DNA of 64,000 nt from JANNBN01 sp963763885 (GTDB taxonomy: Bacteria > Actinomycetota > Acidimicrobiia > Acidimicrobiales > JANYDT01), in the NCBI GenBank assembly GCA_963763885.1, contig CAVXQD010000007.1, positions 1,736,001 to 1,800,000 of the forward strand, in the 5' to 3' direction. The position numbers and the translations under genes were made by a program. The notes under the pieces are model-generated. The model did no database searches and had not been told where the DNA came from. It saw only the letters and a program-made list of their open reading frames with translations. Within the stretch, counting starts at the first letter, position 1. Each line of letters opens with the position of its first letter. This document shows, one piece after another, positions 16,412-25,626 of this stretch.

Positions 16412-17368
16412 TCAATGGGCGAGCAGAGCTGCGGCGTCCATGCTGCCCGGTTGGCCCCCCGTGCGAACGAGTTGGTGCATAGCGTGCTGCAACGCCTGGT
16501 TCACCGGCGCGCTCAACCCACACGAGCGAGCGACCAGCACGATCTCGCCATTCAAGTAGTCCGTTTCGATGGAGCGTCCGGTCACGATGGATTGCCACGT
16601 GGAACCACCGCCACGGTGCTTTCCGTTCACCGGCCGATACCGCATAGACGCTCGCTGAGCTGCCTCCTCTTCTTCAGTAGCTACATCGATTCCTGCCACA
16701 GCAAGAACTTCCTCAGCCTCACGAGCGGCTGCTGCCACCAACTCTTTTGCTGCGTCGCTTGAACGCCCACACGCGGCTTCCACCGCATTGCCGGTGTTGA
16801 GGATCAGCTTGCGGTACTTGGCGCGCATCACCTCTGTGCGCGCCACGGAAAGGAACTGTGACGAGGCCAACATGATCGCCAGTTCTTCTGCGGTCGATGC
16901 GTCCCCGTTGGGATATCGACCGACGTCCAACGAACCGCCTATCGGTGCGCTGATCACTTGCACAACCCCGGGCTCGAGGAAGGCCGTCGGCATCATCACG
17001 TTGATGCCCAGCACGTTGGGAAAGAGGCGTAGCGCCAGGCGTTCGGCTTCAACACCGTTAGTCGCACACGCTACGGAAATGGTGGACGGCGCCACTGCGT
17101 GCAGATCCGCCAGCGCCTGAGCCGCGTCTTGTGTCTTTGTCGCAAGCAGCACAACATCGTCTGCGCGGAACTGAATCTCGGCCGGTGACCCAACAACTGG
17201 AACCTTGAGGGTGTTCGTCTCGTCGGGATCTTCAATTCGCAACCCGCTGGACCGGAGGACGTCGAGGTGTGCTCCTCTCGCAATCAACACGACATCGTGC
17301 CTGTGCTGATGTAAGCGGCCACCGATCACCCCTCCAATTCCTCCTGCGCCAAGCACTATGACTCGCAT
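16412..17368 (-). CDS. panE: 2-dehydropantoate 2-reductase (ketopantoate reductase) family
   Basis: NADPH-dependent reduction of ketopantoate to pantoate in pantothenate/CoA synthesis. The Rossmann motif VLGAGGIGGVIGGRL starts at residue 5, VLLATKTQDAAQAL marks the NADP domain, CATNGVEAER precedes the active site, and RAKYRKLILNTGNAVEA contains the conserved catalytic Lys-Asn region. Length 318 aa is standard. Several paralogues of this family (ApbA/PanE) have other substrates, so the exact role is likely but not certain. Head-to-tail 22 bp from xth in the minus direction. Confidence 0.82.
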   Translation of the reverse strand: MRVIVLGAGGIGGVIGGRLHQHRHDVVLIARGAHLDVLRSSGLRIEDPDETNTLKVPVVGSPAEIQFRADDVVLLATKTQDAAQALADLHAVAPSTISVACATNGVEAERLALRLFPNVLGINVMMPTAFLEPGVVQVISAPIGGSLDVGRYPNGDASTAEELAIMLASSQFLSVARTEVMRAKYRKLILNTGNAVEAACGRSSDAAKELVAAAAREAEEVLAVAGIDVATEEEEAAQRASMRYRPVNGKHRGGGSTWQSIVTGRSIETDYLNGEIVLVARSCGLSAPVNQALQHAMHQLVRTGGQPGSMDAAALLAH

Positions 17369-17390
17369 GGGGTCACCCTACGCGGGATGG

Positions 17391-18206
17391 TTATGGCGTT
17401 TTCGCACCAGCAAAGCGCACCAGGAGAGGAACGTGGTCTGAGGTTCCGGGTGCTGCCCGTTCCGCACGGTCAATCCACACCGATTCCACCGTGGCAGCCA
17501 CCACCGGCGTTGCCAACACGTGGTCAAGGCGCCAGCCCCGGTCCGTCTCGAAGAAGTCTCCGCGACGGTTCCACCACGTTGACAATTGCGCGTCACCAAA
17601 CCGCTGTCGCACGACATCGATCAGGCCAACGTCAAGGAGCTTGTTGAACACCACACGTTCCGGCGGACTGGTGAGATTGCGCGTCCGATACCGAGCCGGG
17701 TCCCAGACGTCTCGGTCCGTCGCAGCAACGTTGAGATCGCCGGCGACAACCACGTGCTCCTCATCGAGGTGTTCGATCACGACGCGCAGCAATTCGAACC
17801 ACGAGGTCTTGAATCGATGCGCCTCGGTGCCGACCTTGCGACCGTTCGGCGCGTACGCGCACAGGATACGAACGGGCATGCGACCGACTGCTACCGAAGC
17901 GCTGATGAGTCGCGGTTCCGCGAATGGCCCGGTGGCTCCCGGCACACCGATGGTGACATCGTGAAACGGGACCGAACTCGCGATGGCAACACCGTTTGCG
18001 CCACCCTCCCCGTGCGCAGTCACCTGGTAGCCCAATGCGGCAAATCCGGCTACCGGAAATCGAGACGCGTTGCATTGGGTTTCCTGCATTGCGAGGACCG
18101 TAGGACGGTGCGTGTCGAGCCAGCGCAGGACCTGGCGCTCGTGTGCTGCGATCGAGTTGACGTTCCACGTAGCAAGTGACCACTCGCTGCCAGCTTGGGG
18201 TCCCAC
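17391..18206 (-). CDS. xth: Exodeoxyribonuclease III / AP endonuclease
   Basis: DNA repair nuclease acting at abasic sites. EEP-fold motifs in order: LATWNVNSIAAH, VLAMQETQC (catalytic Glu), LCAYAPNG, VVAGDLNVAATDRDVWDP, RGWRLDHVLAT and the C-terminal GTSDHVPLLVRF (catalytic Asp-His). Length 271 aa matches ExoIII. It lies immediately upstream of, and divergent from, metG; the two 5' ends are about 50 bp apart. Confidence 0.93.
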   Translation of the reverse strand: MGPQAGSEWSLATWNVNSIAAHERQVLRWLDTHRPTVLAMQETQCNASRFPVAGFAALGYQVTAHGEGGANGVAIASSVPFHDVTIGVPGATGPFAEPRLISASVAVGRMPVRILCAYAPNGRKVGTEAHRFKTSWFELLRVVIEHLDEEHVVVAGDLNVAATDRDVWDPARYRTRNLTSPPERVVFNKLLDVGLIDVVRQRFGDAQLSTWWNRRGDFFETDRGWRLDHVLATPVVAATVESVWIDRAERAAPGTSDHVPLLVRFAGAKTP

Positions 18207-18257
18207 ACGTCAATTCTGCTCGGTGCAGTGACCGGCATGGGCGAGACTGTTCACAGC

Positions 18258-20384
18258 ATGAGCACCGTTACCCCACTCCCAAACCTCACTCCTTCCGGCA
18301 AGCGCCGCATTTTCGTCACCACCGCGCTGCCGTACGCCAACGCCGCCTTCCACGTTGGACACATGATGGAGTACGTCCAGGCTGACATCTGGGTTCGGTT
18401 TCAGCGCATGCAGGGCCACGAGGTGCACTTCGTTTGCGCAGACGACACCCACGGTGCACCAATCATGATCGCTGCGGAGAAGGCCGGAAAGACTCCGCAG
18501 GAGTTCGTGGCAGACATTGCAGCGGGTCGTCAGCAGTACCTCGATGGCTTTCACATCCGGTTCGACAACTGGCACTCAACCGACGCACCCGAGAACCACG
18601 AAATCGCACAGGACATCTACCGCTCGCTACGCGATGCCGGGCTCATTGCCACGCGAGTGATCGAGCAGTTCTTCGACCCCGCCAAGCAAATGTTCTTACC
18701 AGACCGGTTCATCAAAGGCACCTGTCCCAAATGCGGAACCGCAGACCAATACGGCGACTCGTGCGAAAACTGCAGCAGCGTCTACAGCCCAACAGAGCTC
18801 AAGAACCCCTACTCCGTTTTGTCAGGCGCAACGCCGGAACTGCGGACAAGCGAGCACTACTTCTTCACGCTTTCCAAACCAGAAGTGGTTGCGTACCTCG
18901 AGGAATGGGTCGCCGTTCAGGGACGCCTCCAACCGGAGACGGTCAACAAGATCCGCGAATGGTTCGACGGTGGGATGAACGACTGGGACATCTCCCGAGA
19001 CGCGCCGTACTTCGGCATCGAGATTCCCGACGCACCAGGCAAGTACTTCTATGTCTGGCTCGACGCTCCCATTGGTTATCTCGCATCGCTCCGCAATCAC
19101 TTCGACACCGACGGGGCATCCAATCACTGGCACCCGCCATCTCGCACGACACAGACCTACGGCGAGTTCGTGGCAGACCCAGAAGTTGAACAGGTTCATT
19201 TCATCGGTAAAGACATCGTCTACTTCCACACGCTCTTTTGGCCCGCAACGCTGCATTTCAGCGGCCGTAAGACGCCAAGCCAGGTGCACGTGCACGGATT
19301 CCTTACGGTCAACGCCGAAAAGATGTCGAAGAGCCGCGGCACCGGCATCGACCCGCTGAAGTACCTCGGCATCGGAATGAACCCGGACTGGTTCCGGTAT
19401 TACGTTGCGGCCAAGCTCAATGCCAACGTTGAAGACGTTGACTTCACCCCAGAAGACTTCATGGCGAGGGTCAACTCAGATCTGGTTGGTAAGTATGTGA
19501 ACATAGCAAGTCGGGCGGCCGGTTTCCTTTCCAAGCGGTTCGACGCAACCCTGTCCGCAGGTGCTCTGTCTACGTATGAATTCCGGGCCGCCGCTGACTC
19601 TCTCATCGCCAAGGTTGCCGCTGCCGCTGCCGAAATCGCCGACCTCTACGACACCCGTGAATACTCCAAGGCCATTCGCCAAATCATGGCGTTGGTTGAC
19701 GAGGCCAACACGTTGATCACAGACATGAAGCCGTGGGATCACGCCAAAGATCCGGCGAAGGCCGCTGAGGTTCACGAAGCATGCAGTATCTGCATCCAGT
19801 TGTTCGCGCAGTTCACGGTGTTGCTGAAACCGGTAATGCCGAAGCTTGCGGCAGACGCCGAGGTATTTCTCGGTAGCCCAGAACTGCTGTGGGTAGACGC
19901 GTCGCGGTCGTTCGCCGGATCACGGATTGGACAGTACAGCCACCTGATGAAGCGGGTGGATCTACCAATGCTCGAAGAGTTGTTTGCGGCACCACCCGAA
20001 CCAGTCGAGGCTGTCGCTCTTCCGGGCGGCGAGGCCATTGCAGACACCGTCACCATCGACGACTTCACAAAGGTCGACCTCCGGGTAGCGCTGATCGTGG
20101 ACGCACAGCACGTTGAGGGCTCAACCAAACTCTTGGCGCTCACGCTCGACGTGGGCGAAGGGCGAACCCGCAACGTGTTCTCGGGTATTAAAGGTGCTTA
20201 CGATCCAGCGGATCTGGTGGGCAAGTACACCGTGATGATTGCCAACCTGGCACCGCGGAAGATGAAGTTTGGTGTCAGCGAAGGCATGGTTCTCGCTGCT
20301 AGCCACGCAGACGAGGGAGCCGTGCCTGGCGTCTTTCTGCTGGACCCTCACTCGGGCGCCCAGCCAGGTATGCGTATCAGCTGA
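18258..20384 (+). CDS. metG: Methionyl-tRNA synthetase with C-terminal tRNA-binding domain
   Basis: Charges tRNA-Met. The class I HIGH-like element is in ALPYANAAFHVGHMMEY near residue 35, a four-Cys zinc knuckle is seen as CPKCGTADQYGDSCENC, and the KMSKS loop is AEKMSKSRGTGIDP. Residues after about 610 are the EMAP/Trbp-like tRNA-binding domain (DFTKVDLRVALIVDAQHVEG, RNVFSGIKGAYDP). The start ATG 18258 was chosen because the alternative at 18195 overlaps the divergent xth gene. About 708 aa, normal for the long form. Confidence 0.95.
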   Translation: MSTVTPLPNLTPSGKRRIFVTTALPYANAAFHVGHMMEYVQADIWVRFQRMQGHEVHFVCADDTHGAPIMIAAEKAGKTPQEFVADIAAGRQQYLDGFHIRFDNWHSTDAPENHEIAQDIYRSLRDAGLIATRVIEQFFDPAKQMFLPDRFIKGTCPKCGTADQYGDSCENCSSVYSPTELKNPYSVLSGATPELRTSEHYFFTLSKPEVVAYLEEWVAVQGRLQPETVNKIREWFDGGMNDWDISRDAPYFGIEIPDAPGKYFYVWLDAPIGYLASLRNHFDTDGASNHWHPPSRTTQTYGEFVADPEVEQVHFIGKDIVYFHTLFWPATLHFSGRKTPSQVHVHGFLTVNAEKMSKSRGTGIDPLKYLGIGMNPDWFRYYVAAKLNANVEDVDFTPEDFMARVNSDLVGKYVNIASRAAGFLSKRFDATLSAGALSTYEFRAAADSLIAKVAAAAAEIADLYDTREYSKAIRQIMALVDEANTLITDMKPWDHAKDPAKAAEVHEACSICIQLFAQFTVLLKPVMPKLAADAEVFLGSPELLWVDASRSFAGSRIGQYSHLMKRVDLPMLEELFAAPPEPVEAVALPGGEAIADTVTIDDFTKVDLRVALIVDAQHVEGSTKLLALTLDVGEGRTRNVFSGIKGAYDPADLVGKYTVMIANLAPRKMKFGVSEGMVLAASHADEGAVPGVFLLDPHSGAQPGMRIS

Positions 20385-20385
20385 T

Positions 20386-21138
20386 TCAATCAACCTGCGT
20401 GTCGGAGAGCAACGTACGCACCAGCCACTGGAACGACTTCCACCCGGCGGACCTGGACCCCGTTGATTCGCGTGCAAGACGTGCCCCGGCCACACTGATG
20501 GGTAGCCCGTTCGGCACCTTGACGTGCGCTTCGGCGCAACGCTCCATAATCACAAACCACCCCACCGCCTCGGCCACGGTGGGGCCGACCGTGAGCAAGC
20601 CGTGGTTACGGAGCACAACGCCCTTGGCCGACCCGAGCGACTTCGCAATCCGGTGTCCGCCATCAACCGTAAGTACATCTACTTCTTCATCATCGAACAC
20701 CTCGTGGTCCTCAAAGAAGCCGGTGGACTCTTGGGTGATGGGACGCAGTTTCTCTGCCAGCGCACTGAACGGCGTGCCGTAGGCCGTGTGGGTGTGCGCA
20801 GCGCTCACAATGTCTGGGCGGGCCTCGTGGATGGGCCAGTGGATGTTGAACCCCGCCGCGTTGATTCCTAGGTTTCCGACAACCACGCGGCCGTTTGGAT
20901 CAAGCAGGACGAGGTCGTCGACCGTGACCTGATTGAACGGCACGCCGTAGCCAGCGATCCACATATGGTCCGTGCGTTCTGGATCGCGAGCAGAGATGTG
21001 GCCATCGCCGACGCTTCCCCAACGAAGCGCACCGAACACGCGGTAGCCAAGCGCAAGTTGACGCAAACGATGGGTGCGCAGCAGCCCAAGGTCTGTGAAT
21101 TCCGGCTCGAACTCGTCGGGGTGCATCGGTGACAACAT
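20386..21138 (-). CDS. Class II aldolase/adducin family protein
   Basis: A zinc-dependent class II aldolase fold. SVGDGHISARDP is the phosphate/substrate loop, AAHTHTAYGTPFSAL carries zinc-binding His residues, and VVLRNHGLLTVGPTVAEAV carries the third His with the family's NHG motif. Length 250 aa. Members include fuculose-phosphate aldolases, but this branch with a long N-terminal segment is mostly uncharacterised. It converges on metG with only one base between the stops. Confidence 0.82.
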   Translation of the reverse strand: MLSPMHPDEFEPEFTDLGLLRTHRLRQLALGYRVFGALRWGSVGDGHISARDPERTDHMWIAGYGVPFNQVTVDDLVLLDPNGRVVVGNLGINAAGFNIHWPIHEARPDIVSAAHTHTAYGTPFSALAEKLRPITQESTGFFEDHEVFDDEEVDVLTVDGGHRIAKSLGSAKGVVLRNHGLLTVGPTVAEAVGWFVIMERCAEAHVKVPNGLPISVAGARLARESTGSRSAGWKSFQWLVRTLLSDTQVD

Positions 21139-21159
21139 TTCTTCAGAGCTCCTGTTTGT

Positions 21160-22686
21160 TCAGGGTTGACGGCCCACACAGCTTGGCTGACCTGCCAGCC
21201 ATGCGCTAGCTGCGTTCAGCACCGGGTCCTGCGCTGTCGCAAAGACCCCCCAATCAACGGCAATGGTTTCGTCGGGGCTGATGGGTCCGTCGTAGACCTT
21301 TCCTGTTCGATCCAAGTCGTAGCTGTGCGTCACCATCAGAAACGAGTCATCCGGAAGCCGGACCCCCACGTTGGCACTGGTTACCCCGGTGGTCGGCAGA
21401 CCGAACGAACGCGACGATGGCCGCCCGATGAACGCGATGGTTGCGATCTCACCTGCCGACCCCGTTTGGCCTGACGTCAGCACGGCGACGGGAACCGTCG
21501 TGTCGTGGAGTCGAGCGGGCGAAGCGTTGGTCCACGCTGCCCGATTGTCGACCAGTACCTTGCCTCCGCTGAAGCGAAGCTGTTCCCGCGTGTCGTCGCC
21601 GTAGACGAAGCCGCCCACAACCTGCTCTGGCATGAACGGTTCCAACACGCTCATCATCGAGAACGGGAACCCACCCGAATTGCGACGCAGATCCAGGACC
21701 CAACCACACGGGCTGATCTGCTGTTCAACGGCCCCAACGGAAGCAATACCAGCAGCTGCGAACGCGGTCTCGTTTTCCGGCTTCCCTGTAGAACCTGGAA
21801 GGTCGAGGTACCCCAGCCGGCCATCCAGCGCTCGTGCAGAGGGCAACTCAGCGGTCTTCAACTCTCCGCGACGCACGGTGAACTCAATCTCGCCAACCTG
21901 TGCTCTGGCGATTCGAATCACAGCCGTTTCAACTGCACGATCAGCAAGGGTCGTGAGTCCGAACGACTTGCCGTTGAACGACACGATGCGGTCTAGCGTG
22001 CGAATGCCGGCCTGTTCCGCAGGCGATCCCGGGACGACGAAAATGACGTCAGGTGGATACACCTTCAGGCCAAACCCGGTGCTGGTTCCTTCCAGCAATG
22101 AGCGCGCCGCCGGAGGGTCAAGGAACGCCGAGTGACCATCACCCAGTTCCTTCACGGTTTGGCGAAGGATCGGGTAGAGCTCTGCGATGGACTGTGCCGT
22201 TGCACCGGTGACGCGAGCCCTATCAGTAATCGCACGTACATCAACGCTTCGCCGGCGCACCCAATAACGCTCGACGAACGCGAGCGCGTCGGCAAGGTAC
22301 TTTGCCGGCGTTGGCAATGAAACGCTTACCGGCGGCGCTGCCAAAGTCGAAACCACAGTCGAGGCCACGGTCGAAACGCTCACCGGCGCCGTCACAGGAG
22401 CGGTGACAAGCGAAGTGACCGACGACGTGGACGGCACGAGTGATTTTGAGGGCCGCTGTTGTACCGGGCGTGTCGTTGGAACGATCGACCGCTTCTTGAT
22501 AACCCGACGCGTCGTGGGCACTTTTCGTACGGGGCGCTTCACCGTTCGTGCCACTTGTCGAGGGCTGTGCGCCGCGCTACCCGACGATGCCGGTTGAAGC
22601 AACAACACACTCACGCTGGCAGCAATGAGCACAGCCGCTGCTCGTTGAAAGCGCTGCCAACTCACCGGACTCAAGGAAGCGGCCAC
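21160..22686 (-). CDS. Secreted S41 family (C-terminal processing-like) serine peptidase
   Basis: Signal segment (AAAVLIAASVSVLLLQPASSG) followed by a Thr/Val/Pro-rich linker to about residue 130, then the S41 fold: a PDZ-like region VYPPDVIFVVPGSPAEQAG, LGYLDLPG, WVLDLRRNSGG and the catalytic Ser in SGQTGSAGEIATIAF. The product is expected outside the membrane. The S41 core, linker and PDZ resemble CtpA-type peptidases; the substrate is unknown. It starts 22 bp from the class II aldolase stop side and transcribes the same way. Confidence 0.88.
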   Translation of the reverse strand: MAASLSPVSWQRFQRAAAVLIAASVSVLLLQPASSGSAAHSPRQVARTVKRPVRKVPTTRRVIKKRSIVPTTRPVQQRPSKSLVPSTSSVTSLVTAPVTAPVSVSTVASTVVSTLAAPPVSVSLPTPAKYLADALAFVERYWVRRRSVDVRAITDRARVTGATAQSIAELYPILRQTVKELGDGHSAFLDPPAARSLLEGTSTGFGLKVYPPDVIFVVPGSPAEQAGIRTLDRIVSFNGKSFGLTTLADRAVETAVIRIARAQVGEIEFTVRRGELKTAELPSARALDGRLGYLDLPGSTGKPENETAFAAAGIASVGAVEQQISPCGWVLDLRRNSGGFPFSMMSVLEPFMPEQVVGGFVYGDDTREQLRFSGGKVLVDNRAAWTNASPARLHDTTVPVAVLTSGQTGSAGEIATIAFIGRPSSRSFGLPTTGVTSANVGVRLPDDSFLMVTHSYDLDRTGKVYDGPISPDETIAVDWGVFATAQDPVLNAASAWLAGQPSCVGRQP

Positions 22687-22906
22687 GCCGAGACGTTACG
22701 GGACTCCCGCCACAACGTTGGTTCCAGCTCAACATCTGTTCTAGCTACCCGACGACGACTACCTCTGTTCATGTATCGGAAACGCTGCATCGATTGCCGG
22801 GGTCCTCATGGGACTTGTATCGTGGCGGCTACTCACCAGGTGCGACGCGTCGGTCGGGCTGTGAATTCTCGCTGACGCTCGCTCCCCATTTGGAGGTACC
22901 CACCAC

Positions 22907-23977
22907 ATGAAACTCACCCGCAGCGCAATTGCTGCGACGATCGCAATCACTGGGGCACTACTTGTCGCTCCAGCTGCGAACTCGCAGGATCAGAAAGCCG
23001 TTGCCTTGATGTTCGACCTCACCGGTCGCGGCGACAAGTCGTTCAACGACGCAGCAGCCGCTGGCCTCGACAAGGCCAAGGCCGAGTTCCCAACCCTGAA
23101 GGCAACTGAGTCGGTTCCATCCGGCGCAGACGGCGACCGTGCCGAACGCCTCAAGACCGTCCTCGCAGACAAGAACGGCCTCGTCATCTGCGTCGGCTTC
23201 CTCTGGACGCCTGACTGCTCCAAGGGCGCTAAAGCCAACCCTGGAGTCTTCTTCGCTTCCATCGACGACAACCTGTCGGACCAAGACGAAGGCGCCAACA
23301 AGGGCAAACCTTTGGCTAACGCTGCCGGCTTCACGTTTGCCGAGCACGAAGGCTCATACCTCGTTGGCTACATCGCCGGCCTCAAGACCAAGACCAACAA
23401 GGTCGGCTTCATCGGTGGCGTCGAGATCGACCTCATCAAGAAGTTCGAAGCTGGCTTCGAAGCAGGCGCAAAGGCTGCCAACAAGAAGGTCAAGATCACC
23501 CAGAAGTACGCGTCGCAGCCACCAGACTTCTCTGGTTTCACCGACGTGCCAAAGGGCAAGGCCCTTGCCGCAGCAATGTACAAGAGCGGCATTGACGTCA
23601 TCTACGTCGCAGCTGGCTCAACCGGTAACGGCGCATTCATCGCTGCCAAGGAATCTGGCAAGAAGCCCGGCACCATCTACGCCATCGGCGTCGACAGCGA
23701 CCAGTACCAGACCATTTCCGTGGCCAACGGCCGCGATTACATCCTCAGCTCGATGCTGAAGAAGGTTGACGTCGCCGCCTACAGCGCCATCAAGGCTTAC
23801 GTGAACGGCACCCCAATCACTGGCGCCCAGACCCTTGACCTCAAGGCCGGTGGCGTGGACTTCTCCAAGAGCAACAAGAAGCTCCTCGACGCAAAGACCA
23901 TCGCCAAGGTCGAAGCCGTCAAGAAAGACATCATCTCGGGCAAGATCAAGGTTGGCACCACGCCAACACGCAAGTAA
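22907..23977 (+). CDS. BMP/PnrA-type nucleoside-binding protein of an ABC importer
   Basis: Solute-binding protein of the basic membrane protein family, which binds nucleosides in characterised members. A cleavable signal (AIAATIAITGALLVAPAANS) is followed by VALMFDLTGRGDKSFNDAA, the diagnostic N-terminal lobe, and later EHEGSYLVGYIAGLKTKTNKVGFIGG and AIGVDSDQYQT. There is no lipobox Cys, unlike most Gram-positive BMP proteins, which is odd. Start ATG 22907 follows GGAGG at 22892-22896. It is separated by a terminator from the ATPase and permease genes, which usually lets the binding protein be made in excess. Confidence 0.92.
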   Translation: MKLTRSAIAATIAITGALLVAPAANSQDQKAVALMFDLTGRGDKSFNDAAAAGLDKAKAEFPTLKATESVPSGADGDRAERLKTVLADKNGLVICVGFLWTPDCSKGAKANPGVFFASIDDNLSDQDEGANKGKPLANAAGFTFAEHEGSYLVGYIAGLKTKTNKVGFIGGVEIDLIKKFEAGFEAGAKAANKKVKITQKYASQPPDFSGFTDVPKGKALAAAMYKSGIDVIYVAAGSTGNGAFIAAKESGKKPGTIYAIGVDSDQYQTISVANGRDYILSSMLKKVDVAAYSAIKAYVNGTPITGAQTLDLKAGGVDFSKSNKKLLDAKTIAKVEAVKKDIISGKIKVGTTPTRK

Positions 23978-24035
23978 CACCCACAAGCAATACAACATAT
24001 GCAGTCGGCCAGACACTGCTCGTCTGGTCAGTAAG

Positions 24036-24069
24036 AACGGGGCGGCCTCAGGTCGCCCCGTTTCGTTTC
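24036..24069 (+). terminator. Intra-operon terminator/attenuator after the BMP gene
   Basis: AACGGGGCGGCC (24036-24047, approximate) pairs with GGTCGCCCCGTT (24051-24062), followed by TTCGTTTC. It sits between the substrate-binding gene and the downstream importer genes. A second, smaller hairpin CCAGAC/GTCTGG lies just upstream (24009-24027). Confidence 0.75.
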
Positions 24070-24084
24070 TGATAGGAACAACAC

Positions 24085-25626
24085 GTGAGCAACCTCGCAA
24101 TTGAACTGCGCGACATTGTGAAGCGATTCCCCGGGGTGGTGGCCAACGACGGCGTCAACCTCAAAGTGGAGAACGGCAGCATCCACGCAATCATCGGTGA
24201 GAACGGCGCGGGAAAGTCGACGCTCATGAAGACGCTCTACGGAGCGCACCAGGCTGACGAGGGAACCATCAGCGTCAACGGCACCCTCAAAGTCTTCAAG
24301 TCGCCAAAGGACGCCATCGCCGAAGGCATCGGAATGGTGTTCCAGCACTTCATGCTGGCTGACAACCTCACCGTGTGGGAGAACGTGGTGCTGGGCGACG
24401 AACCCGGTTCAGGGTTCGCCATCAACTCGAAGAAGGCGCGCCAGCGCATCACTGAGCTCAGCGAGAATTACGGGCTCGACGTGGATCCCGACGCCATGAT
24501 CAGCGACCTCGGAGTTGGGCAACGCCAGCGGGTCGAGATTCTCAAGGTGCTCTATCGCGGCGCCCGCATCTTGATCCTTGACGAACCCACTGCCGTGCTC
24601 GTACCCCAGGAAGTGGACGAGTTGTTCGCGTCGCTGCGCGAACTCGTTGCCCAGGGTGCAACCATCATCTTCATTTCGCACAAACTGCTGGAGGTCTTGC
24701 GGGTGGCAGACGCCATCACGGTGATTCGGGCTGGTAAGACGGTCGCTGAGGTCAGCGATCCAAAGTCCGTCACGGCGCGCGATCTTGCCGAGTTAATGGT
24801 GGGGTCCGAGCTGCCCACTCCAGAAACCACAGGCACCACAGTTACCGACCACGTCATGCTGCAGCTGGAAGGAGTCGAAGTTCCGCAGTCGACAAGCGGG
24901 GCCGGAAGCAAGGCGTTGGCGATCAGGCGAGTCTCGCTCACCGTCCACGCTGGAGAGGTGGTGGGTATTGCGGGTGTGGAGGGAAACGGGCAAGCAGAGC
25001 TGCTTGAAGCAATCATGGGCGTTCGTCCAATGACCGCCGGCACCATCCGCTTCGATGGCACCGACATCACGCGTTGGTCCACCAAACAACGACGCGAAAG
25101 TGGCATCGGGTACGTGCCAGAGGATCGTCACCGAGACGGCCTTGTGCTGACGTTTCCTTTGTGGGAGAACGCCGCACTGGGCCACCAAGGTGCCGCTCCG
25201 TTCTCTAACGGGACCATGATGAACGCTTCGGGGGCACGGGAGTTCACGCAGCAGATCATCGACGAATTCGACGTACGGACGCCCGGCACGGACGTTGCGG
25301 CGCTTGCGTTGTCAGGCGGTAACCAGCAGAAGCTCATTGTGGGCAGAGAAATGCTGACCAACCCAAAAGTGCTCATTGCGGCGCACCCAACTCGCGGCAT
25401 CGACGTAGGCGCACAGGCAGCTGTTTGGGATTCGATGCGAGACGCCCGGGCAAAGGGTCTCGGCATCCTGCTCATCTCCGCCGACCTTGAAGAGCTCATC
25501 GGCCTCTCCGACCGGCTGCTGGTGCTCTTTCACGGCGAACTGGTTGCAGAGCTGGACCCGTTGCACATCACCTCTGCCGAACTGGGCAGCTATATGACCG
25601 GAGCAAAGGCAACCACGTCCGCATGA
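24085..25626 (+). CDS. Nucleoside-type ABC importer ATPase with two ABC domains
   Basis: Two tandem ATP-binding domains. Domain 1: Walker A GENGAGKSTLMKTLYG (residues about 32-47), signature LGVGQRQRVEIL, Walker B ILILDEPTAVLVPQE. Domain 2: degenerate Walker A VEGNGQAELLEAIMGV, signature LSGGNQQKLIVGREML, then LIAAHPTRGIDVGAQ in place of a standard Walker B. This is the sugar/nucleoside (RbsA-like, YufO/NupO) arrangement. The start is GTG 24085. Its TGA overlaps the next permease by 4 bp. It energises the BMP-dependent importer. Confidence 0.94.
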   Translation: MSNLAIELRDIVKRFPGVVANDGVNLKVENGSIHAIIGENGAGKSTLMKTLYGAHQADEGTISVNGTLKVFKSPKDAIAEGIGMVFQHFMLADNLTVWENVVLGDEPGSGFAINSKKARQRITELSENYGLDVDPDAMISDLGVGQRQRVEILKVLYRGARILILDEPTAVLVPQEVDELFASLRELVAQGATIIFISHKLLEVLRVADAITVIRAGKTVAEVSDPKSVTARDLAELMVGSELPTPETTGTTVTDHVMLQLEGVEVPQSTSGAGSKALAIRRVSLTVHAGEVVGIAGVEGNGQAELLEAIMGVRPMTAGTIRFDGTDITRWSTKQRRESGIGYVPEDRHRDGLVLTFPLWENAALGHQGAAPFSNGTMMNASGAREFTQQIIDEFDVRTPGTDVAALALSGGNQQKLIVGREMLTNPKVLIAAHPTRGIDVGAQAAVWDSMRDARAKGLGILLISADLEELIGLSDRLLVLFHGELVAELDPLHITSAELGSYMTGAKATTSA

